64,000 bases of DNA, taken from assembly GCF_000260985.4 (NCBI RefSeq), contig NC_017857.3, forward strand, positions 2,967,001-3,031,000, read 5' to 3'. This DNA is from Methylophaga nitratireducenticrescens (lineage in GTDB: Bacteria > Pseudomonadota > Gammaproteobacteria > Nitrosococcales > Methylophagaceae). The notes beneath the pieces were generated by a model. That model ran no database searches and was not told the DNA's origin. It worked only from the letters and a program-made list of their open reading frames with translations. Both the position numbers and the translations under genes were made by a program. Positions 57,775 through 64,000 of this stretch are shown here, one piece after another (within the stretch, counting starts at the first letter, position 1; each line of letters opens with the position of its first letter).

Positions 57775-58215
57775 ATGAATAAACTTGCTATGACGCAAGC
57801 CATTATGGTGGCAAAAGAAACTAAAGAACTGACCTGGCAAAAAATTGGTGAAGCCGTGGGTATGTCAGCAGAATGGACAGCCTCTGCCTGCCTTGGAATG
57901 AACAGCATGTCTGCTGAAACTGCCAAGAAGCTGTGCCATGTGCTGGATCTGGGAACTGAAGTTGAGCTGACCCTGCAGAAATATCCAAATAAACAATGGG
58001 ATCAGGCGGTACCGACCGATCCTTTGCTATACCGCCTCTATGAAATGATGTCGGTTTATGGGCCAGCAATTAAAGAAATTGTGCATGAAAAATGTGGTGA
58101 TGGCATTGTCAGTGCCATTGATTTTGCACTGAATATTGAGAAAAAGCCCGATCCAAAAGGGGAGCGGATTGTGATCACGCTGGATGGAAAATTTCTGCCT
58201 TACAAATCCTGGTAG
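57775..58215 (+). CDS. cynS: Cyanase
   Basis: 146-residue cyanate hydratase, which converts cyanate and bicarbonate to ammonia and CO2. The active-site residues Arg87 and Glu90 (in YRLYEM) and Ser113 (in GIVSAIDF) match Arg96, Glu99 and Ser122 of E. coli CynS. It is slightly shorter at the N-terminus than the 156-residue enterobacterial enzyme. The chosen ATG has GGAG five bases upstream; longer frames upstream are not supported. No cynR or cynT is near, and an FNT channel gene stands where a transporter is expected. Confidence 0.95.
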   Translation: MNKLAMTQAIMVAKETKELTWQKIGEAVGMSAEWTASACLGMNSMSAETAKKLCHVLDLGTEVELTLQKYPNKQWDQAVPTDPLLYRLYEMMSVYGPAIKEIVHEKCGDGIVSAIDFALNIEKKPDPKGERIVITLDGKFLPYKSW

Positions 58216-58224
58216 CCGTCAACA

Positions 58225-58249
58225 AGGTGCACTGTCAGACAGTGCACCT
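58225..58249. terminator. Perfect inverted repeat between cynS and FNT copy 2, probable bidirectional terminator
   Basis: AGGTGCACTGTC (58225-58236) and GACAGTGCACCT (58238-58249) are perfect complements around a single A. It lies between two convergent genes, 10 bp after cynS and 5 bp after the FNT stop. CTTTAA on the left arm side and TTG on the other are weak T-runs, so termination efficiency is uncertain. Confidence 0.6.
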
Positions 58250-58253
58250 GCCT

Positions 58254-59102
58254 TTAACGGGTCGGTCGGGCGTAAACGTAGACCAGATAATAGGCCATTG
58301 CGACAAAGCCAGCGCCACCGACGATATTGCCCAAGGTAACGGGGATGAGATTACCCATTAAGCCTCCAAAATCCAGTGTTGCCAGCTGCGCTGCATCAAA
58401 ATGACCTGCCGCAACAATTGCTTGATCGGTGGCAGCAATCATCGCCATTGGAATCATGTACATATTCGCCACACAATGTTCAAATCCCATTGCCACAAAG
58501 CCAGAGACGGGAAATAATACCGCCAGGACTTTATCGGTCACACTGCGTGACGCATAGACCATCCAGCTTCCAAGGCAAACCAGCACATTACAAAACAATC
58601 CTCTGACAAACGCTTCTGTAGTTGTATGGTCTACTTTGGCCAGACCCGTTTTTATTGCCGTCACCCCAACACCGAGATTTCCATCATCTAAATAACCAGA
58701 CAAATACACCAGATACACTGTGACTAATGCCCCCACTAGATTACCGATATAGACAATGCCCCAATTTCGCATCAATGATTTGAAACTCACCTGCCCCTTG
58801 GCATAGGCCATTACGACCAGCGTATTACCAGTAAATAACTCTGCCCCGGCTATCACCACCAGAATAAAGCCCAACGAAAAAACCAGACCACCAACCAGCC
58901 TGGCCAGCCCATAGGCGGCACTGGCATCCGTCATGACCACGGTGTAATACATTGCAGCAAACGAGATAAAGGCTCCAGCCATCAGTGAGAGAATCACCAG
59001 CGGGATTATGGACATATTGGCTTTATCCACACCGACGGTTTTGACCTTTTCAGCGACTTCCGCTGGCGTGAAAGCATCGACAAACTTGCCGAAATCAGAC
59101 AT
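58254..59102 (-). CDS. FNT-family anion channel (formate/nitrite transporter), copy 2
   Basis: 282-residue FNT channel; the start is the ATG at 59102, with AGGT about 11 bases upstream. It retains the family pattern: AELFTGNTLVVMAYAKGQVS in the middle, GFEHCVANMYMIPM with the central His, and PVTLGNIVGGAGFVAMAYYL at the end. It is closer to the FocA/NirC norm than copy 1. The gene points at cynS from the other side, so cynS is bracketed by two channels. The upstream spacer carries three palindromes. Confidence 0.9.
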   Translation of the reverse strand: MSDFGKFVDAFTPAEVAEKVKTVGVDKANMSIIPLVILSLMAGAFISFAAMYYTVVMTDASAAYGLARLVGGLVFSLGFILVVIAGAELFTGNTLVVMAYAKGQVSFKSLMRNWGIVYIGNLVGALVTVYLVYLSGYLDDGNLGVGVTAIKTGLAKVDHTTTEAFVRGLFCNVLVCLGSWMVYASRSVTDKVLAVLFPVSGFVAMGFEHCVANMYMIPMAMIAATDQAIVAAGHFDAAQLATLDFGGLMGNLIPVTLGNIVGGAGFVAMAYYLVYVYARPTR

Positions 59103-59240
59103 GAGATAGTTACCTGTGCAAAATGAGGACAAAGTCCCGTATTATATCAGTGACTTGCAACGCTTTGCAGGGATTGCATTCCTAACTTAGGCAATGATTA
59201 TTTAAGCTCAACAAACAATACAGGCAAAATTATTTAACCA

Positions 59241-59259
59241 AAGTCATGAATCATGACTT
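59241..59259. promoter_or_regulatory. Perfect palindrome upstream of FNT copy 2 (operator candidate)
   Basis: AAGTCATGA and TCATGACTT are perfect 9-bp complements with one central A. The dyad is the size of a dimeric repressor or activator site and lies about 140 bp upstream of the FNT start. No regulator gene is adjacent. Confidence 0.45.
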
Positions 59260-59267
59260 CATTAAAA

Positions 59268-59300
59268 TATCGAGTTGAGTCAATTTTACTCAACTCGATA
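59268..59300. repeat. 13-bp perfect inverted repeat in the clpB-FNT spacer
   Basis: TATCGAGTTGAGT (59268-59280) and ACTCAACTCGATA (59288-59300) flank a 7-nt loop. The sequence following on the minus strand has no T-run, so it is not a standard terminator. It could be a recombination or protein-binding site. Confidence 0.5.
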
Positions 59301-59323
59301 AATGAGTCTCGTTTTAACAGGGT

Positions 59324-59387
59324 CTGTTGCTCTTTCAGCCTGCTTGTTGGACAGCCACCAGTATAGGTGGCGATGAAAGAGCAGCAG
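59324..59387. repeat. Structured repeat, copy 2 (hairpin at the clpB 3' end)
   Basis: CTGTTGCTCTTTCA (59324-59337) pairs with TGAAAGAGCAGCAG (59374-59387), with the same G-U wobble position as copy 1 at 45223-45269. GCCACC/GGTGGC (59354-59371) forms an inner hairpin. It ends 4 bp before the clpB stop on the minus strand. No U-run follows. Confidence 0.6.
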
Positions 59388-59390
59388 CCC

Positions 59391-61976
59391 CTAGTGCATC
59401 AGCTCACTGGTAAACGTTAATTCTTCATCCTGCACATCTACCTTGATAACCTGTCCGGCCACAAAGCGACCAGACAATAAAGCTTGTGCTAACGGGTTTT
59501 CCAGCTCATGCTGAATTACCCGTTTTAAAGGTCGGGCACCATAGACCGGATCAAACCCTGCTTCAGACAGCATATCCAATGCCGCATCAGATAATTCCAG
59601 TCCCATTTCTTTTTCTGCCAGACGTTGCCGCAAGTGTGACAGCTGGATATCAGCAATGGCATGGATTTGTGATTTCTGTAACGGATGAAATACCACCACA
59701 TCATCCACACGGTTAATAAACTCCGGACGGAAATGTTGACCGACAATTTCCATTACCGCATTTTTCATGGTGTCATATTTATCTTCACCGGCCATTTCCT
59801 GAATCACATTGGAGCCCAGATTGGAAGTCATGACAATAACGGTATTTCTAAAATCAACCGTCCGACCCTGACCATCCGTCAGCCGACCGTCATCCAGGAC
59901 CTGCAACAGAATATTGAACACATCCGGATGCGCTTTTTCGACCTCATCCAGCAGGATCACTGAATAAGGTTTGCGGCGAACCGCTTCAGTCAGATAACCA
60001 CCTTCTTCATAGCCGACATAACCGGGAGGAGCACCGACCAGACGGGCAACCGAATGTTTTTCCATAAACTCTGACATATCAATCCGTACCATTGCTTCTT
60101 CGGTGTCAAATAAGAACGTTGCCAAAGATTTGCACAGCTCGGTTTTACCTACCCCCGTTGGCCCTAAAAACAGGAATGAACCGTTAGGACGATTGGGATC
60201 GGATAAACCGGCACGACTGCGACGAATCGCATTGGCAACTGAATTCACGGCTTCGTCTTGACCAATCACGCGTTCATGCAAAGCTTCATCCATTTTTAGC
60301 AATTTATCGCGCTCGCCTTCCAGCATTTTGGACACCGGAATGCCAGTCCATTTAGAAACCACTTCGGCAATTTCCTCTTCACCCACTCGATTCCGCAGCA
60401 AGGTGAAATCCTGCATTTCTGCCTGGGTGGCAATATCCAACTGTTTTTCCAACGCAGGAATACGGCCATATTGCAGTTCGGACATTTTTTCCAGATTACC
60501 GCTACGATTGGCAGATTCCAGTTCCAGTCGAGCTTTTTCCAGTTCTTCTTTGATGTGCTGACTGCCATGTAAAGCCGCTTTTTCCGATTTCCAGACTTCT
60601 TCCAGATCGGTGTATTCGCGCGCCAGTTTTTTCATTTCGGTTTCCAGCGTATCCAAACGTTTTTTGGAGGCTTCATCCGATTCTTTCTGCAACGCTACAC
60701 GCTCAATTTTTAACTGAATCAACCGTCTTTCCAGACGATCCAGAACTTCCGGTTTGGAATCAATTTCCATCCGAATGCGGCTGGCCGCTTCATCAATCAG
60801 ATCAATGGCTTTATCCGGCAAATTCCGGTCGGTGATATAACGATGCGATAAGGTCGCTGCGGCAACAATAGCGGGATCGGTAATATCCACACCATGATGC
60901 ACTTCATAACGTTCACTTAAACCACGCAGAATAGCAATAGTGGATTCCACACTGGGTTCACCCACCAGCACTTTCTGGAAGCGACGTTCCAGAGCGGCGT
61001 CTTTTTCAACGTACTGACGATATTCGTCCAGCGTAGTCGCGCCGATACAATGCAATTCGCCTCGCGCCAAAGCAGGTTTCAGCATATTCCCGGCATCCAT
61101 CGCGCCTTCCGCTTTACCAGCACCGACCATGGTATGGATTTCGTCGATAAACAGAATGATTTGTCCTTCCTGTTTTGACAGATCACTGAGTACTGCTTTT
61201 AATCGTTCTTCAAACTCACCACGGAATTTGGCACCAGCAATCAACGAGCCCATATCCAACGCCAGCACTCGTTTGTTTTTCATGCCTTCCGGCACTTCAC
61301 CGTTGACAATACGCTGTGCCAGACCTTCAACAATCGCCGTTTTACCGACGCCTGGTTCACCAATCAACACTGGATTGTTTTTGGTACGACGTTGCAGAAC
61401 CTGGATAGTGCGGCGAATTTCATCATCACGACCTATCACCGGATCCAGTTTGCCACTCTCGGCACGGGCAGTGAGATCAATGGTGTATTTTTCCAGCGCC
61501 TGGCGCTGTTCTTCGGCATTTTGATCAGTCACGCGTTCGCCCCCACGAATTTTGTCTATCACGTTATTAATATTGGTTTTGTTAGCCCCATGCTTGCGCA
61601 GCAATTCACCTGTTTGATTTTTTTCCTCAACCGCTGCCAACACGAAAAGTTCGCTGGAAATAAACTGATCCTGACGTTGCTGTGCCAATTTATCCGTTTG
61701 ATTTAATAATCGGTTCAAGTCTGAAGATATGCGGATATCCCCATTACCACCCTCAACTTGGGCAAAACGGTTTAACTGTGCTTCCAGATCCGCCTGATAC
61801 GCTGGCACATTGACACCGCTTTGTGCCAGTAACGGTTTTACCGTGCCACCTTGTTGGTTTAATAACGCCAACATTAAATGGGCTGGTTCAATAATCTGAT
61901 GATCGCGTCCAACCGCCAGACTTTGTGCGGCACCAAGTGCTTCCTGGAACTTGCTGGTGAGTTTATCGATTTGCAT
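59391..61976 (-). CDS. clpB: ClpB disaggregase chaperone
   Basis: 861-residue hexameric AAA+ chaperone that reactivates aggregated proteins with DnaK. An N-terminal Clp domain (about 1-150) is followed by NBD1 with Walker A GEPGVGKT (206-213), a coiled-coil middle domain (about 410-525), and NBD2 with GPTGVGKT near 604. The C-terminal D2 small domain has [13 protein letters not shown]. Length and order are standard. No sigma-32 promoter was confirmed in the spacer. Confidence 0.97.
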   Translation of the reverse strand: MQIDKLTSKFQEALGAAQSLAVGRDHQIIEPAHLMLALLNQQGGTVKPLLAQSGVNVPAYQADLEAQLNRFAQVEGGNGDIRISSDLNRLLNQTDKLAQQRQDQFISSELFVLAAVEEKNQTGELLRKHGANKTNINNVIDKIRGGERVTDQNAEEQRQALEKYTIDLTARAESGKLDPVIGRDDEIRRTIQVLQRRTKNNPVLIGEPGVGKTAIVEGLAQRIVNGEVPEGMKNKRVLALDMGSLIAGAKFRGEFEERLKAVLSDLSKQEGQIILFIDEIHTMVGAGKAEGAMDAGNMLKPALARGELHCIGATTLDEYRQYVEKDAALERRFQKVLVGEPSVESTIAILRGLSERYEVHHGVDITDPAIVAAATLSHRYITDRNLPDKAIDLIDEAASRIRMEIDSKPEVLDRLERRLIQLKIERVALQKESDEASKKRLDTLETEMKKLAREYTDLEEVWKSEKAALHGSQHIKEELEKARLELESANRSGNLEKMSELQYGRIPALEKQLDIATQAEMQDFTLLRNRVGEEEIAEVVSKWTGIPVSKMLEGERDKLLKMDEALHERVIGQDEAVNSVANAIRRSRAGLSDPNRPNGSFLFLGPTGVGKTELCKSLATFLFDTEEAMVRIDMSEFMEKHSVARLVGAPPGYVGYEEGGYLTEAVRRKPYSVILLDEVEKAHPDVFNILLQVLDDGRLTDGQGRTVDFRNTVIVMTSNLGSNVIQEMAGEDKYDTMKNAVMEIVGQHFRPEFINRVDDVVVFHPLQKSQIHAIADIQLSHLRQRLAEKEMGLELSDAALDMLSEAGFDPVYGARPLKRVIQHELENPLAQALLSGRFVAGQVIKVDVQDEELTFTSELMH

Positions 61977-62141
61977 CGTAATATCCCTGTAAAAAATAAG
62001 TTAATTACAAAATGGGGGGTACACAAGATGATCTCAAGAGGTCGAAACAGAATTTATTTTTTTGCTGAAAAGGCTAATTCATATTTCGGTCATTAAAATT
62101 TGCCAAGCTGTTAAATTGCTTATCGGACTTCACTACATACT

Positions 62142-63065
62142 ATGCTTAAACACTGGAAATTGCTGGCCCCACGTTTTTGGGGGAATTGGTTAGGTTTAGC
62201 ATTAATGCGATTATCAGTTTATCTACCCCATTCCAGCAGATCATTCATTGCTGCTTTTATTGGCAAGAGCTTAACCTTGTTTGCAGCTAAAAAATGTTTT
62301 GTTGCCAAACGCAATATTGCGATGTGCTTTCCGGAGTTATCAAAATCTGAACAGAAAATATTACTGAAAAAAACCTTATACAGTATCGGCATGATGCCAT
62401 TTGAAACGGCACTAAGCTGGTGGGCCCCAGATAAATCCCTTGCCAAAATCGTTGACTATGACGGTCTCGAACACCTGCAATCGGCTGTAAAGAAAGGTCG
62501 TGGCGTAATTCTACTGACCGGCCACTTTACCAGCATGGAATTGGGCGGTCGCTTGATGATGCTACAACACCCCATGCATGTAATGTTTCACAATATGAAA
62601 AACCCACTTTTAAACCAGGTAATGCTGCACTATCGGCATAAACACAGTGAAGGTAGTCTGCTCCAAGCCGATATCAGGGGCTTATTGCGGGCGCTAAAAG
62701 CCAATAAAATCGTCTGGTATGCCCCGGATCAGGATTTCGGTGGCAAAACCTCAGTCTTTGCCAAGTTTTTTAATTTACCGGCTGCCACGATAATCGCACC
62801 GTCGCGTTTGGCAGAAAAGTCAGGTGCTACCGTCGTACCTTTTATGCCTTGCCGTCAGCCAGATGGTCGTTATTTGATGAAAATATTTCCAGCGCTGGAA
62901 AACTACCCCTCTGGTAATACTCTGCAAGATGCACAACAGTTAAATGATTGGCTGGAAGCCCAAGTAAAACAGTACCCCGAACAGTACCTTTGGGTGCATC
63001 GCCGATTCAAAACACAGCCTGATGGACGCGGTAAGTTATATATCCGGCCAACCAAAAGCGCGTAA
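62142..63065 (+). CDS. lpxL: Lipid A acyltransferase (LpxL/HtrB family)
   Basis: 307-residue late acyltransferase that adds a secondary acyl chain to Kdo2-lipid IVA at the inner membrane. It has an N-terminal hydrophobic anchor (about 12-50), the catalytic HX4E in TGHFTSME (His128, Glu133), and the VWYAPDQDFG element of LpxL/LpxM. The C-terminus QYLWVHRRFKTQPDG is typical. LpxM is possible; LpxL is the safer general name. Confidence 0.92.
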   Translation: MLKHWKLLAPRFWGNWLGLALMRLSVYLPHSSRSFIAAFIGKSLTLFAAKKCFVAKRNIAMCFPELSKSEQKILLKKTLYSIGMMPFETALSWWAPDKSLAKIVDYDGLEHLQSAVKKGRGVILLTGHFTSMELGGRLMMLQHPMHVMFHNMKNPLLNQVMLHYRHKHSEGSLLQADIRGLLRALKANKIVWYAPDQDFGGKTSVFAKFFNLPAATIIAPSRLAEKSGATVVPFMPCRQPDGRYLMKIFPALENYPSGNTLQDAQQLNDWLEAQVKQYPEQYLWVHRRFKTQPDGRGKLYIRPTKSA

Positions 63066-63067
63066 AT

Positions 63068-63092
63068 AAATATGACAGTCAGTGTCATATTT
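63068..63092. repeat. AT-rich inverted repeat after lpxL
   Basis: AAATATGACA and TGTCATATTT are perfect 10-bp complements around GTCAG. It follows the lpxL stop by 2 bp. The stem is too AT-rich for a strong terminator, though it could act as one or as a protein site. Confidence 0.45.
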
Positions 63093-63196
63093 CCGACATC
63101 TTAATTACACACTTTTAAACTAAGGTTATCCCAACGAGCAAACGACTCCGTGCCAATTTCATGGGGTTGATTCACTAACTTGGGAGCAACGATCAG

Positions 63197-64000
63197 ATGA
63201 ATGCATCAGTTTCAGGCGAAACCATTATTTGGCGGTTAACTGATGGAAAACCTGGTCATCAAAGTCAGTCATTGGGTCTGGCTCAAGCATTGCAACGCGT
63301 GCGTCCCTGTCAATTGATTGATATTCCGGTATCAGGAAAATTAGCGCCATTTTCTCAATGGTTATCTGGGGTCTGGCCTGCCGGAGCTGGTTTACCGCTT
63401 CCCGATCTTATTATTGGCGCAGGTCATCGAACACATTTTTCAATGCTAGCCGCCAAGCGTGCTTATGGTGGCAAAACCGTATTAATGATGCAGCCCAGTT
63501 TAGCAGTAGGATTATTTGATCTCTGTCTTATTCCTGAGCATGACCAATATCATGGTGGTGGTAATTATTTGCAAACCCGCGGCGTATTAAATCCACTGCA
63601 TGCCATAGGTTCTCATCACGCCAATCAGTCACTGATCATGCTTGGCGGTCCTTCTAAACACTGCGGTTGGGATAACACAGAATTGATGCAACATATTCGT
63701 AAACTGCTCTCTGATAACCCTGATATTCATTACACGTTGACGACGTCTCGTCGCACACCAGCTGAAACCCTACAGTCGGTGCAATTATTGGAAGCAACCA
63801 ATCTTGAAGTGGTGCCATTTGAGCAAACTGCTGCTGGATGGGTAGCGGAGCAACTGGCCAAAGTCAGTAGCGCCTGGATCAGTGAAGATTCGGTATCCAT
63901 GGTCTATGAAGCACTTACGGCAAGGGTTGCGGTAGGCACTTTACCAGTGCCAGTTAAACGCCAAAACAGAGTCAGCAACGGTCTGCATAAATTACTGACT
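63197..64000 (+). CDS. ELM1/GtrOC1-family glycosyltransferase-like protein (partial, C-terminus off window)
   Basis: 268 codons to the right edge. IIWRLTDGKPGHQSQSLGLA at the N-terminus and the middle ISEDSVSMVYEALTARVAVG match the mitochondrial fission ELM1 family (DUF1022). In bacteria these proteins are nucleotide-diphospho-sugar transferase-like and commonly lie beside lipid A or LPS genes, which fits the lpxL neighbour. GGGAG precedes the ATG. Actual function in bacteria is unproven. Confidence 0.82.
   Translation, partial: MNASVSGETIIWRLTDGKPGHQSQSLGLAQALQRVRPCQLIDIPVSGKLAPFSQWLSGVWPAGAGLPLPDLIIGAGHRTHFSMLAAKRAYGGKTVLMMQPSLAVGLFDLCLIPEHDQYHGGGNYLQTRGVLNPLHAIGSHHANQSLIMLGGPSKHCGWDNTELMQHIRKLLSDNPDIHYTLTTSRRTPAETLQSVQLLEATNLEVVPFEQTAAGWVAEQLAKVSSAWISEDSVSMVYEALTARVAVGTLPVPVKRQNRVSNGLHKLLT

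Overview
The window is a contiguous piece of a Gram-negative, gammaproteobacterial chromosome. The evidence is FleQ/FleSR-type flagellar control with RpoN promoters, SlmA, LpxL, a Pseudomonas-type minor pilin cluster with PilY1, and the slmA-argB-algC-dut-coaBC neighbourhood. A marine methylotroph of the Methylophaga type would fit, but this is inference and nothing in the window proves the genus. Genes are dense and translational coupling (ATGA overlaps) is common.

Region 1 (1-34900, minus strand) is a flagellar locus. Read in the direction of transcription it runs flgBCDEFG, a terminator, flgHIJKL, a 16-kb sugar and glycosyltransferase island, two flagellin genes, flaG-fliDST, fleQ and fleSR (fleR runs off the left edge). 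Five good RpoN (-24/-12) sites lie in front of flgB, flgH, flagellin 2, fliD and fleS, the layout expected of a FleQ-driven cascade. Flagellin 1 instead has a SigmaF (FliA)-like site. The island sits between flgL and the flagellin genes, the position of the P. aeruginosa flagellin glycosylation island. It encodes a coupled five-gene route to a CDP-linked, probably 3-C-methylated 6-deoxyhexose (rfbF, rfbG, an RfbC-like epimerase, a C-methyltransferase and a reductase). It also holds two radical SAM/SPASM paralogues, two FkbM-type methyltransferases, a GT4 enzyme, a further methyltransferase, a CmcI-like protein and a 1391-residue multi-domain glycosyltransferase. A strong terminator closes it just before the flagellin genes.

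Region 2 (35185-42122, plus strand) is a type IV pilus minor pilin operon: fimT/fimU-like, pilV, pilW, pilX, pilY1, a small pilY2-position gene and pilE, ending in a terminator. An IS982-family insertion (42138-43067) with terminal repeats and a 6-bp target duplication follows. Its transposase is broken by a short deletion.

Region 3 (43075-45078) is a compact LapA-like type I secreted adhesin with an N-terminal retention module and a TAAG site placed like the LapG cleavage site. Region 4 (45309-53451, minus strand) is housekeeping: an orphan receiver-like protein, slmA, argB, a membrane-anchored algC-type phosphohexomutase, dut, coaBC, yihY and a NIF3-family gene. After a DUF4126 gene, cheR and an SDR gene comes a degraded IS3-family remnant (56139-56473).

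Region 5 (56873-59102) is a small nitrogen module: two FNT-family channels flanking a cyanase gene. It is followed by a palindrome-rich spacer, clpB, an lpxL-type acyltransferase gene and the start of an ELM1-family gene cut by the right edge. Two dispersed hairpins of related sequence (45223-45269 and 59324-59387) differ by a compensatory base pair and may be copies of a structured repeat.
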